Below are positions 37,816 through 47,479 of a DNA stretch of 64,000 nucleotides, one piece after another. A program made the translations under genes and the position numbers. Source of the stretch: Veillonella sp. 3891 (GTDB taxonomy: Bacteria; Bacillota; Negativicutes; Veillonellales; Veillonellaceae); NCBI RefSeq assembly GCF_003992315.1, contig NZ_RQVE01000011.1, positions 1 to 64,000 on the forward strand, given 5' to 3'. How positions within the stretch are numbered: the stretch's first letter is position 1; every line of letters begins with the position of its first letter. The notes beneath the pieces are model-generated. The model was not told the origin of the DNA. It saw only the letters and a list, made by a program, of their open reading frames with translations, and ran no database searches.

Positions 37816-38464
37816 ATTTTATGAAAAGCACTTGGTCAAAGGATATAACACTGGTAATCTTTGTAATCGATAATATAAAAGAAGTGTAAACACTGTGCAA
37901 AGATCTATTACAGTAAAAGTCCTCGTGATTCTAACGATAGATTTAAGAATAGAACACTTGAGTGTAAATGTTAAGCAAGGTATATATATTCTGGACTACC
38001 AAACACAACCTGCAAGTATATTCAGATACTATTATTTTAATGCGTGAAAAAGGCTTTCACTCTCTTGTTCAGCTTGATAAATTTATTAAGAAAATGCAGA
38101 CAAAAGACGACATCTACAGGACCAAATTAAGATTCTTAAAAAATAGCTACCATTTAGCAAGTCCACACTTTCCCGAAATACTGCCAAACTTACCCATCAT
38201 ATGCGAAAAATCCTACTTGATAAAGCCTTCGCTAGTGAATATAAATCAGCGATCCTCTTATCTGATAAGCTGTTTCCGTCCCCAAAAGTATACTCTAAAA
38301 TACCGATTATAGAAAAATTTATGAGAAGTTTGAAAATCGAATGAAAAAGAATACCCATACGCAAGAGTATTCTTCATCAAACTCCGAGATGACCGAACTG
38401 TATCAAATCAGAAAAACTATAAAAATATATGGAGAGGGAACTGAAGGGGTGCGAATAACTCACC
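37816..38464. pseudogene. Decayed coding remnants at the left edge of the defence island
   Basis: 649 bp without an intact gene. On the plus strand, 37968-38312 reads as a Lys-rich protein fragment (FHSLVQLDKFIKKMQTKDDIYRTKLRFLKNSYH), and a shifted frame continues with MRKILLDKAFASEYKSA from about 38200 to 38341. This suggests one gene broken by a frameshift. The protein family was not recognised. A small hairpin AAGAATAC/GTATTCTT lies at about 38347-38374. Confidence 0.4.
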
Positions 38465-39709
38465 TTATCTTTCTCCCAAAAAGTCTATAACAGCCCTTGC
38501 AATTTTTTTAGATAAAATTGGTGGAACAGCATTACCTATCTGTTTAAATGCAGCTGTTCGTGAATGTTCAAAATAAAAATTATCTGGAAACCCTTGTATT
38601 CTAGCTGCTTCTCTTACTGTAATTGAACGATTCTGTCTTAAATCTGGATGAATATAGTAATGTCCATCTTTCGCAATATGAGCAACAACTGTATGACTAA
38701 CAGAATTATAATCTAAGGCTTTATATCTATCCAAAAATGATGTTGTATTAGAATGTGTTTGTAGTTCTTTAGGTATATCGATATACCTTAAATTCTTGCC
38801 TTTTTTCTTAGTTTTTAGTACCAATTTATATATCTTCAAATCATTTTCATTATGAGATCTTGCAACATGTTGTGTCAAAATATCATCTTTTTTACGGAGA
38901 TATTTAGCAACAAACTCGCTTGAAACATCACAACGATACTTACTAGAACATCCTCCAGGCTTTATATTTGGCAAGTCCTCAAATAATTCTTTTATGGTTG
39001 GCGCAACCTCACCATATTCGACCAAGCAATCAAAAAATGAGTTATCAGGCACTAAATCTTTTCGATATCCAACAAGTATTAAACGTTCTCTCTTTTGTAC
39101 TACACCATAATTACTTGCATCTACTATTTGATAGTCCACCTTATATCCGCACTTATCAAATTCGCAAATTATTTTTGGTAAGAGTAACTCTCCTGATAAA
39201 TCCCTAAAAGAAAGCAACCCTTTAACATTTTCAAAAACAAAGAACTTTGGTTTATATTTGTCTAGAAAATATAAATAATATTTATATAGATAAATTCTTT
39301 TATCAGTAGATTTTTTCGATTTGTTATTGGCTCTACCGATTGTAGAATATGCCTGACATGGTGGTCCACCAATAATACCATCTAACTCATTATTCCCTAA
39401 TTTTTGGTCAATAAATTCAAAAATCGAAGATATGGTATCTTTACTAATTTCCTTATTTAATATATCTTTAGTTAAATCTCCTGGTATAATTGAATATAAA
39501 TCATCTCTTGAGATTTTACCTTGAATATATTCATAATATGAAGATAAGTTATTCTCTTTTTTTAAATAGTAATATATGTTTCTTAATTCTAAAGAAGAGC
39601 AAGCGTCTTTGTCCATTTCTATATGGCAAATAAAATTATAATAGTCTTTATCCCTAAATCCCTCGGTTAATCCACCCGCGCCTGAAAAAACATCTACTAT
39701 ATTTAGCAC
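38465..39709 (-). CDS. C5-cytosine DNA methyltransferase
   Basis: 414 aa from a GTG at 39709. AGGGAGG lies 7 nt upstream, and the protein then starts directly with NIVDVFSGAGGLTEGF (motif I). Further motifs are GGPPCQAYS with the catalytic Cys (motif IV), FVFENVKG (VI), QKRERLILVG (VIII) and QIGNAVPP (X). The target-recognition region is about residues 230-350. It methylates cytosine C5 in a DNA target that cannot be read from sequence. It follows the GHKL-ATPase/nuclease gene by 28 bp, forming a two-gene restriction-modification unit. Confidence 0.94.
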   Translation of the reverse strand: MLNIVDVFSGAGGLTEGFRDKDYYNFICHIEMDKDACSSLELRNIYYYLKKENNLSSYYEYIQGKISRDDLYSIIPGDLTKDILNKEISKDTISSIFEFIDQKLGNNELDGIIGGPPCQAYSTIGRANNKSKKSTDKRIYLYKYYLYFLDKYKPKFFVFENVKGLLSFRDLSGELLLPKIICEFDKCGYKVDYQIVDASNYGVVQKRERLILVGYRKDLVPDNSFFDCLVEYGEVAPTIKELFEDLPNIKPGGCSSKYRCDVSSEFVAKYLRKKDDILTQHVARSHNENDLKIYKLVLKTKKKGKNLRYIDIPKELQTHSNTTSFLDRYKALDYNSVSHTVVAHIAKDGHYYIHPDLRQNRSITVREAARIQGFPDNFYFEHSRTAAFKQIGNAVPPILSKKIARAVIDFLGER

Positions 39710-39737
39710 AACCACACCTCCCTTCATTTTGATTAAA

Positions 39738-41600
39738 TCAATTATCATACACTTCTTTAATTTCTTCGTATTTATTTATAAATTCTTGATTAAACTTTTT
39801 TGCATCTCGTAGCAAGTCTGAATATGATCTGATAAATAAAACACCACTGTGTTCTAACGAATCTGCAGTAATTTTATCTCTAGGATCCATATCATATCTA
39901 TCAGACATCAAAAATGTTGTTACTTTATCCAACTTATGATGTTTCTGAACAAAAACTTTATAATCTAATGCTTGATTTATTTCCTCTGATTTAATTTTAA
40001 TATTCGATCTCTTCAATTCAATAATAATTAATTCACCATTTACTAAGTTACAAAGAAAATCAATCCTGCGATTACTTCCTTCTAGTTTTTCATCTGGAAA
40101 CTTTTCTTTTAAAATTTTACTATATGTTTTTTCTCTTTCAAATGTTGTAATTCTAGGATCTAAAATCCAAGGAAACTTTTCTAGAAATGGTTGAATTACT
40201 TTAGACTCACTCTCATTCCCATTAACATACTTTTCAAATTGTTCTATAGCTTTTATTCTACCAACTGCAACTTTTGCAAGTTCTTTAGCCTCTATATACT
40301 CCCAATCCGAAGTTATTTTTTCAACTTCATCAACTGTTAAATTTTCTTCTTTTAAATTTTCAATATATGCCTGAAAACTCTCAAATTTGTATAAATTTTT
40401 TAAGTTATCCAAAACACGTTTAATTGATTCTATATCATCTATTTCTGTAGAATTTGTTAACAATGTATCTTTAACTTTCTTGATACTACTTATCTCTGTT
40501 GGAGTTAATCCCTTAAAAAATGAATCGTCTAAAATAATAAGTTCTTCTTTTTTCTTTCTCCTATTTGCTCTCCATAAAGATGATATTTTTGAAATCAACT
40601 TATTTAAATCATTTTTTAGTTGAATTGTATTTTCATTTTCTTCCCAAAGGATTGACTGTCTAGCTGTAGATATATAATCCTCTTCATCTGAATCATCTAT
40701 AAAATCAATATTAAAAAATCCAGTTACATAGCTATTGAAAGTATCATTGGCCCTATCATCAAAAAATACATTTTCTGAAGCCAATTTGTTTCTAACATAC
40801 AGTAAAAATCCACTATCCTTTTTCCGTAAAGGAGTCGATTTAGTATATACACTTCCAGTAATACCATGGTCTTTTAATCTTTTAAATTCTTCTACACTAT
40901 CAATATCATTCATAAAGTCTTCTGGAAATTTCCATTCAAATTCTTTTTCTAATCTCTCAAAATAAATTGATTTTGTAATAGGTTGCTCTTGTTGTGAATT
41001 TTCATCAATAAGTTTAACCTCAAACTCAGTATCATAAAATGAAAATCTTCTGGACAAGCTATATGCTAAATCCTCAATGCTCATTATTTTACTTTGTTTA
41101 ATTTCTTTGATTTTAACCACAGTCCCAGATTGTTCATTGGTATTTTCATTTTCACAAATAACCTTTGGCTTATATTCTGATTCACTTTCTGCTTTCATTT
41201 CATCATAATTAATACTAAAAGCATTTTTCAAACCATCTTTTATAGAATATACCTCTATAGTCTTTGCAATACCAAATACAGCTAATTTACCTAGACCTTT
41301 CTTTCCTGTCACTTTTCTTTTTTTTACTTTAGAAACGCCTGTACCCTCAGCTTTTCTTCTGTTCCTACCGATCACCAAAAAATTCTGATTTAATTCATCA
41401 TGGTTCATCCCTGTTCCATCATCTGAAACTGTTACTATCTTTTCATCATAATTGATTTTTATTTCAATATTTTCAGCATCTGCATCGTAAGAGTTTGAAA
41501 TTAATTCAGCGATAACAGGAGGGAATGAACTATATAATTTTATACCTAAATGATCAATTGTATTCTTATCAAATTTTATTTTAAATCCACTATTTTCCAT
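39738..41600 (-). CDS. GHKL (MORC/MutL-like) ATPase with C-terminal PD-(D/E)XK nuclease
   Basis: 620 aa if started at the ATG at 41600; an in-frame ATG at 41639 is an alternative, and neither has a good ribosome site. Residues 1-220 form a Bergerat ATPase: AELISNSYDADA (N box), DDGTGM, GRNRRK and GKKGLGKLAVFG. A long helical middle follows. The C-terminal 180 residues hold a nuclease-like fold, with FLEKFPWILDP and RRIDFLCN...ELIIIELKRS supplying D...ExK. ATPases of this type with a nuclease are known partners of cytosine methylases. The linked methylase should protect the host. Confidence 0.85.
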   Translation of the reverse strand: MENSGFKIKFDKNTIDHLGIKLYSSFPPVIAELISNSYDADAENIEIKINYDEKIVTVSDDGTGMNHDELNQNFLVIGRNRRKAEGTGVSKVKKRKVTGKKGLGKLAVFGIAKTIEVYSIKDGLKNAFSINYDEMKAESESEYKPKVICENENTNEQSGTVVKIKEIKQSKIMSIEDLAYSLSRRFSFYDTEFEVKLIDENSQQEQPITKSIYFERLEKEFEWKFPEDFMNDIDSVEEFKRLKDHGITGSVYTKSTPLRKKDSGFLLYVRNKLASENVFFDDRANDTFNSYVTGFFNIDFIDDSDEEDYISTARQSILWEENENTIQLKNDLNKLISKISSLWRANRRKKKEELIILDDSFFKGLTPTEISSIKKVKDTLLTNSTEIDDIESIKRVLDNLKNLYKFESFQAYIENLKEENLTVDEVEKITSDWEYIEAKELAKVAVGRIKAIEQFEKYVNGNESESKVIQPFLEKFPWILDPRITTFEREKTYSKILKEKFPDEKLEGSNRRIDFLCNLVNGELIIIELKRSNIKIKSEEINQALDYKVFVQKHHKLDKVTTFLMSDRYDMDPRDKITADSLEHSGVLFIRSYSDLLRDAKKFNQEFINKYEEIKEVYDN

Positions 41601-41639
41601 AATATTACATCTGATAAAACCATCAGACCCTCCTAACAT

Positions 41640-42276
41640 TCCTATTTCTATCTACAATCTATCGATATAATTATTGTAGATATACCTATAATTTGTATAC
41701 CAAACTTCAAACTTGATTCAATCTTAATCGAATTATCTTTTTATTATCAACTCCAATTGATCCATAAAATCAAATTCTTCAAGCAAATACGCCCCCATTA
41801 ATCTAAGAATATCTTTACCAGACAAGCAATTTTCTCTCTCCGGTTCCCCTTTAAATGTATTTAATAAACGAATATATACATTAGCTTATTTGTTAAATAA
41901 TTCACTCCACTTAGAAATCTTTTCTTTTAAGAACGGAGATATTTAAAGAGCTGATTGAATAATAGCGGAAATCATTATATCACTTCCTTTTGTGCTTTAT
42001 TTTAAACTAAATAATCCCCAATTACAAGAGATGTATTGCCTATGATGACATCAAATTTATATCAGCAGTGGTGCTACTTTTCCCAAAAATAAAGAAACAT
42101 AAGTAAGATTATGGTTTCTACTGAACAAACTTTCTCACAATCTAAGCTTATGTTTCTTATATATCTCTTCAATTATATGATTCTAATGAATCTACTATTT
42201 ATGTAAGCACAATAGCTACAGCTAGTACATTGGGAATTAATATCTCTATGGTTTTATCATAGAACTATTTGAATTT
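41640..42276. other. Gene-poor gap between the two restriction systems
   Basis: 637 bp without an intact gene. On the minus strand, about 41735-41890, an open stretch ends ...GKDILRLMGAYLLEEFDFMDQLEL and lacks a start codon and upstream part, so it looks like the 3' remnant of a lost gene. The terminator-like repeat at 42094-42160 lies at the end of the LlaJI-type operon. The rest shows nothing I can name. Confidence 0.5.
42094..42160 (-). terminator. Terminator of the LlaJI-type operon
   Basis: Arms AAGAAACATAAGTAAGATT (42094-42112) and AATCTAAGCTTATGTTTCTT (42141-42160), followed on the minus strand by TTTATTTTT. The outer sequence is shared with the hairpin at 34575-34629. Confidence 0.6.
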
Positions 42277-43560
42277 CTAAAACTCAGATTCTATGCATAC
42301 TACAAGTGCTATTTTCATTTTTTCAGTATTCCCCAGATAATTATTCATTAAGTACTTAGTATCTATAACAATACCTTGTATTCGCTCATAGGTTCTTTGC
42401 TCATGGGCTTTACTCTCGCCTTTCCAATCTCCCGTTGCTTCACCGATATGTCCCACATTATCATGTAAATCAAACAAGTTATTATTCTTTGAATACGGCA
42501 TAATAAATGCATTGTAAATTAATGTAAAATTTACTCTTTTGTACTTATCAAGATATTCTCCATAAGTAATTTGTTTATTAATAGAAGAACCATTGGGTAA
42601 ATGTTCTGAACGCCCCGTAATACCATATTTATAATATTTAGCATCAAGTACGTAATATTTTCCATCATGAATCATGATGGTGTCTGGCATTAACGGTCGT
42701 GTTTCTGTATCGCTATAGAACTTCAACTTCCACTTAGCTCTTGGAAAGTATTCCTCTTTATGTCTTACACCAAAGGCCCTATCAATTAGCTTTTCCCACA
42801 CCCACTCAAATTCACCAGTCCCATAATAAAGTTCCTTATCAGAGGTCTTGTTATCCATGAAAGTTAGCATATCAAGCATACTTTGAAATAGTTGTTTCTT
42901 TTTATCATCATTTGTATTAGCAAGTTTAGTGCGAAGAATCGCTATAGATGTTTTTGCATCTAAAGTTATGCCTGGATGTTCTGGAACATATGGACCATAC
43001 AACCAACCTAACCTTTGAAATGCCTCATATACACAATTTTTATTAATTTGAGTTATTAGTTTCTGATTATTGGGTGTAGAAGTTCTAACTGTAAAGTTTG
43101 TATAAATAAGATTATTAACCCCATTTTTTTGATACACTAGTGGGCTTTGCTTTTTAAAAGTTCTTGACCAATCCTGATTACCTTTTGAACTTGTTTTATA
43201 TAATACATCAGTCTCTATATAGTATTTACCGCCAATATTAAAAAAGTACTCAATGACATATCTATACGCATGAATTGGAAATTCTACAGATTCAACTGAA
43301 TTTGATTTATTAGTACTAATCAATCTCTCAGTTTTTGTAGTAAATTCAGAAAGCACTTGAATTAAATTCATAATATCATTTCTTACTTCAGCATCTGTAT
43401 TAGAAAGTTCATACCCAATAGGAAAATGGACTGTTATGGTATCTGTATCAAGCCGAATACCTACAAAGCGGTCACCTTCTTCATTCGTATTGACATGGCA
43501 ATGATTTAGAATATCATATTCTTTTACTGAATCAGTCTCTTTCGCTATATTCATATACAT
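42277..43560 (-). CDS. LlaJI-type restriction endonuclease subunit (R2, McrC-like role)
   Basis: 427 aa. The conserved C-terminal half has FEWVWEKLIDRAFG, then RPLMPDTIMIHDGKYYVLDAKYYKYG, a PD-(D/E)XK site with D and DAK, and INKQITYGEYLDKY. This matches the LlaJI/BsuMI restriction-subunit family, in which this protein supplies DNA cleavage and works with a McrB-like NTPase. It begins 11 nt after that NTPase gene and ends the four-gene operon. Confidence 0.88.
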   Translation of the reverse strand: MYMNIAKETDSVKEYDILNHCHVNTNEEGDRFVGIRLDTDTITVHFPIGYELSNTDAEVRNDIMNLIQVLSEFTTKTERLISTNKSNSVESVEFPIHAYRYVIEYFFNIGGKYYIETDVLYKTSSKGNQDWSRTFKKQSPLVYQKNGVNNLIYTNFTVRTSTPNNQKLITQINKNCVYEAFQRLGWLYGPYVPEHPGITLDAKTSIAILRTKLANTNDDKKKQLFQSMLDMLTFMDNKTSDKELYYGTGEFEWVWEKLIDRAFGVRHKEEYFPRAKWKLKFYSDTETRPLMPDTIMIHDGKYYVLDAKYYKYGITGRSEHLPNGSSINKQITYGEYLDKYKRVNFTLIYNAFIMPYSKNNNLFDLHDNVGHIGEATGDWKGESKAHEQRTYERIQGIVIDTKYLMNNYLGNTEKMKIALVVCIESEF

Positions 43561-43571
43561 CCACCGCCTTA

Positions 43572-45149
43572 TTATGTATTTTCAGTAAATGCATTCCTAA
43601 TAGTTTCTTTAAATATAGTAAACCGTTCGTTTCCGGTATTCCATAAAAATGCCTTAATTATCTCTTCAAGACTATGATACTGTGTAACTTCAAAAACTGA
43701 CTCTCTATTAAATTTAAAGGCATCATCCCATAAATATTTAATAACTTTTTCAGGGAACTTTCTGTTTTGTTGCATGGCCTGTCTAATTTCACGTAACCTA
43801 TTGTATTCATCATTAACTATTGAGCCGTTACTTTCTTTATTTCGTAACTCATCATAAATGCCATCACTTAAATCCCCCATTTTTTCATCAAATGTTAGAT
43901 CACTAACATGAACAAAATATGCACCTAATCGTTTATCTTCAGAAGATGCCATTCTCATGCTATTCCCTATCACTATATCATTAATGGTAGTACAAAAATT
44001 TCTCCATGTCACCGTTGTATCTAGTATACAGGCATCAGCTAGTTTTGAATCAACTGTGTCGAAATTATTTTCAATCAAACGCATTTCCCAACGTCGTTGG
44101 AAGGCTGTATCTAAAGTAAAAACATTTTGGTCAGATGTATTCATTGTTCCAATGATTGAAAGATTTGATGGAATCCTAACTTTTTGATTTGGATCACCAT
44201 ATACAACATTTGCAATATTAGGATTTGTAATTCCATATTCACTAGTTCCGATTGGTAATTCATCATATTCGTTTACTTCAACTTTACGATCTAATAATTG
44301 GAATACTTCACCAAAGATGGCCGGTGCATTCCCTCTATTAATTTCCTCTATAAGCAGAACATAATCTTCTTCAGGATTCTCATAAGCATCTCGCAATATA
44401 CTAGTAAATGGACCTGGTGTAAACTTATAGCTAATTTGACCATCTTCCGCAACATTTGGCAATATCTGTCCAACGAAATCAGAATATGTATAGTCTGGAT
44501 GAAACACTAGCCTCTCAACATGGCTATCTGGAGTGCAATACTCATGCTGTATGGTCCAACTTTTTCCTGAACCTGGGACGCCGTATAGTAGAATATTTGT
44601 ACCTGTTTTTAGTCTACCATCTTCACAAGATACCTCTTCTACTACATTAGATTCAACATGTGTGTGCATATTTCTTAAAGTATCATCATGAATCCAATCT
44701 GTATTACTTAAATAAAAATATAATAATTCTTTTCGAAAAGCACATGCAAACTCAGTTCCTTTTAATTGTTGCGCAAAACCATTCATCTTTGCCATATTAA
44801 TTGTTTCATTCTTTATTTGCTTTGAAAGGGTATTCTTTGCGTTTGAATGTTTTACTTTAAATGTGCAAATAATAGGCTCTTCGTCATCAGCAGAAACTAT
44901 CCCCAAAAGAACTCCTTTTTCATCTTGGAGAATCTTTTCTTCTATATAATTATTTGATACCCCCTTTATCTGAATCCTTTGCTCGTTACTAAGAGACTCC
45001 CTTCCTCCAAAAGTAACTTCTTTCGCACAAACAAAATAAGTCCCATGGTTCATTGTTATAACTTCAAATATTTCACTTTCGTTATCAATTTGAGTTACAG
45101 TTGTATTCTCATCATATATATTAAATAATGATTCTAGCTTTTTTTTCAC
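43572..45149 (-). CDS. McrB-like AAA+ NTPase, LlaJI-type restriction subunit (R1)
   Basis: 525 aa from a GTG at 45149 that overlaps the end of the upstream methylase gene by 29 bp. AAA+ module: Walker A YGVPGSGKSWT (189-199), Walker B VLLIEEINRGNAPAIFGEVFQLLDR, and GTMNTSDQNVFTLDTAFQRRWEMR, the McrB GTPase signature (usually TMNTxD). The N-terminal 170 residues presumably bind DNA. Such NTPases translocate DNA with GTP and activate the nuclease partner, here the 42277-43560 product. Confidence 0.92.
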   Translation of the reverse strand: MKKKLESLFNIYDENTTVTQIDNESEIFEVITMNHGTYFVCAKEVTFGGRESLSNEQRIQIKGVSNNYIEEKILQDEKGVLLGIVSADDEEPIICTFKVKHSNAKNTLSKQIKNETINMAKMNGFAQQLKGTEFACAFRKELLYFYLSNTDWIHDDTLRNMHTHVESNVVEEVSCEDGRLKTGTNILLYGVPGSGKSWTIQHEYCTPDSHVERLVFHPDYTYSDFVGQILPNVAEDGQISYKFTPGPFTSILRDAYENPEEDYVLLIEEINRGNAPAIFGEVFQLLDRKVEVNEYDELPIGTSEYGITNPNIANVVYGDPNQKVRIPSNLSIIGTMNTSDQNVFTLDTAFQRRWEMRLIENNFDTVDSKLADACILDTTVTWRNFCTTINDIVIGNSMRMASSEDKRLGAYFVHVSDLTFDEKMGDLSDGIYDELRNKESNGSIVNDEYNRLREIRQAMQQNRKFPEKVIKYLWDDAFKFNRESVFEVTQYHSLEEIIKAFLWNTGNERFTIFKETIRNAFTENT

Positions 45150-46218
45150 TATTGTTCACCATCACTTTTTTAAAGTATTGTTTCATAATACTAGCTGCAA
45201 TTAACGCTACCATGCCAACTGGAACTGCATTCCCAACTTGTCTCCATTGGTCTTTAAAGTCACCACATATTATATAATCATCATCAAAAGTTTGAATCCT
45301 CTTAATCTCATTAATTCTTAAGAATCTATTCGTCCAATGAAATGGTCCCATATTATTGGAAAAACTGGCTTGAATAGTCCATGACGGTCTATTCGGAGAT
45401 AGCTTTAATAAAAACGACCAGTATCTTGACCTCCATTTAAAAATAGGTTTAGGATATCCTCTCTTTTCTGTGAAAAACAGATAGTTATCTCCTGGAGGAA
45501 CTAGCTTAAGCAACTCTTTATGCCTTGAACCAGCTTGCATCTGCTCATCTTCTGGTAAAGAGTAATCCAAATCTCCAATAGCCTCCTTACAAGTAACCCA
45601 AGTTTTTTTTCCATCGATACCATTTGGATATTTTTCAGGATTATAATGTGTTTCATCTGGAAATATAAACTTATCCGCAAAATCTTTTCTCACACCAATA
45701 CAAATAAATCTTTCTCTAGTTTGAGGTATCCCATAATTTGCTGTGTTAACAACCTTATATGTTATTTCATAATTAAATTCTTCTGCTTTATTTTTTAATA
45801 ATTCGAATGCATCCTTATGAGGTTTATATATAAATCCATGAACATTTTCAAAGAAAAATATCTTTGGTCTTATTTCCTCTAACGCTCTAAAATATTCAAA
45901 AAGAGTAAATGAGTTTTCATCTTCCAATGCTCTTTTTTTATCAGTTCGATAAAATCGTGATTTAGAATAAGCTGGGCAAGGAGGTCCTCCCACAAGCACA
46001 TCAACATCTGTTTTCTTCATCTTAAGTTTCATAAGCTGATCTTCATAATTAATATTTCTTATATCATCACAGACAACCAACCTACCCACTTCATTTCTAG
46101 TTAATGTATCGCAAGCAGCTTGCCAAAAATCTGTCGAGAAGCATATATCAAAGCCTGCTTTTTTAAAACCACAATCGATACCACCACCACCTGAAAAAAT
46201 ACTTAATACATTTGGCAT
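45121..46218 (-). CDS. C5-cytosine DNA methyltransferase (M2 of the LlaJI-type system)
   Basis: 365 aa from the ATG at 46218, where AAGGAGAG lies about 9 nt upstream and the ATG overlaps the previous stop (TAATG). Motif I is VLSIFSGGGGIDCGFKKAGF, with GGPPCPAYSKSRF (motif IV, PCP instead of PCQ), FFFENVHG, QTRERFICIG and QVGNAVPVGM (motif X). Its start is coupled to the preceding methylase gene. Paired C5 methylases of this kind modify the two strands of an asymmetric site in LlaJI. Their target here is unknown. Confidence 0.93.
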   Translation of the reverse strand: MPNVLSIFSGGGGIDCGFKKAGFDICFSTDFWQAACDTLTRNEVGRLVVCDDIRNINYEDQLMKLKMKKTDVDVLVGGPPCPAYSKSRFYRTDKKRALEDENSFTLFEYFRALEEIRPKIFFFENVHGFIYKPHKDAFELLKNKAEEFNYEITYKVVNTANYGIPQTRERFICIGVRKDFADKFIFPDETHYNPEKYPNGIDGKKTWVTCKEAIGDLDYSLPEDEQMQAGSRHKELLKLVPPGDNYLFFTEKRGYPKPIFKWRSRYWSFLLKLSPNRPSWTIQASFSNNMGPFHWTNRFLRINEIKRIQTFDDDYIICGDFKDQWRQVGNAVPVGMVALIAASIMKQYFKKVMVNNSEKKARIII

Positions 46219-47276
46219 TAATCTAAACTCTCCTTTACAAACTCTATCATTGCTTTTCCCATGAGACATGGTACAGCATTACCTATTTGCTTTTGTATTG
46301 ATCTTCTACTACCACAAAACTTATAACCTTTGGGAAAAGTCTGAATTGCTGCTATTTCAGGTACTCTTAGCCTTCTATTATCCCAATGAAAAGGCCCCAC
46401 CCAAGGTCCAGGTTGCGCACATATTGTCCAAGATGGTTGATTAGGTGATAATTTAAGCAAGAAATTCCAAAATCTTTTATCTGCAACAAATTTAGGATTA
46501 GGATATCCAGCCCAAGCTGTTAGTGCTTTATAATTCATACCTTGAGGTACCTCACATAAATCATCATGGTAGGTACCACCTTTTGTTACTTCATATTCTT
46601 CAAAATATTCAGGTCCTTCATAGCCTAAAATAACATCTCCTACATTTACATAAGGCAACAAACCTTCTTTTTCTGCGCATTCGGGCCTACCATGAGTTTT
46701 TTTTGGTTCAGCACTCTTAAATTCATTTTTTGATCCTAATATAAACAGTCTTTTTCTTTTTTGCGGAACACCATACTCTAGCGCATTCGCACGGATAATC
46801 TTATACTTATATCCTGCCTCCTCTATAATTTCAATAAACTTATCTACTATTACCTTATTTGATGGATGCATCAAACTTTCAACATTCTCGAAAACGAAAC
46901 CGTCTGGGTTTAAATCAGTAACCACTCTTAAATATTCATTAACTAAATTTGCTCGTGGGTCATTAATCCCTTTTCTGACATTATTGGTTACCCAATATCC
47001 CGCTTTAGAAAATGGTTGACAAGGTGCTCCGCCAATCACTATAAATTTATTTGGCTTCTCCTCTTCCACATACTTTTTAAGGGTCTCACTTTTAATTTCA
47101 TGAAGGTCACCTTCTAATATTTTGGTCTCACCAAAATATTTTTTATTAGCTTTTAAAGTCTCAATACAATCATGATCAAAATCTGTACTTAAAATAACAG
47201 GAATACCAGCCATATGACTAGAAATATCTAAACCTCCTGCTCCTGAAAATAAGCTAATTGAAACTATCTTTTTCAT
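46218..47276 (-). CDS. C5-cytosine DNA methyltransferase (M1 of the LlaJI-type system)
   Basis: 352 aa. Motif I VSISLFSGAGGLDISSHMAG, motif IV GGAPCQPFSKAGYW, FVFENVESL, PQKRKRLFILG and QIGNAVPCLMG (motif X). It shares a large C-terminal block with the second methylase (KFVADKRFWNFLLKLSPNQPSWTI versus IFKWRSRYWSFLLKLSPNRPSWTI). The two are therefore related enzymes that probably read similar or complementary sequences. First gene of the four-gene operon. AGGAG lies upstream of its ATG. Confidence 0.93.
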   Translation of the reverse strand: MKKIVSISLFSGAGGLDISSHMAGIPVILSTDFDHDCIETLKANKKYFGETKILEGDLHEIKSETLKKYVEEEKPNKFIVIGGAPCQPFSKAGYWVTNNVRKGINDPRANLVNEYLRVVTDLNPDGFVFENVESLMHPSNKVIVDKFIEIIEEAGYKYKIIRANALEYGVPQKRKRLFILGSKNEFKSAEPKKTHGRPECAEKEGLLPYVNVGDVILGYEGPEYFEEYEVTKGGTYHDDLCEVPQGMNYKALTAWAGYPNPKFVADKRFWNFLLKLSPNQPSWTICAQPGPWVGPFHWDNRRLRVPEIAAIQTFPKGYKFCGSRRSIQKQIGNAVPCLMGKAMIEFVKESLD

Positions 47277-47479
47277 ATATATTTTATCTCCTATAATACA
47301 AATATTTTAATGTATTACTGATTTTTATACACACTATTACCATATCTCATTGAATAAGATACATATAAATCTGTTAATAAATAATCTCATGTATATTCAT
47401 AAATACATTCTATATTCTATATTCAATATTAATTTAAATGTTTTTATTAAAAACATTTCTCATAAATCATTCTGCATTG

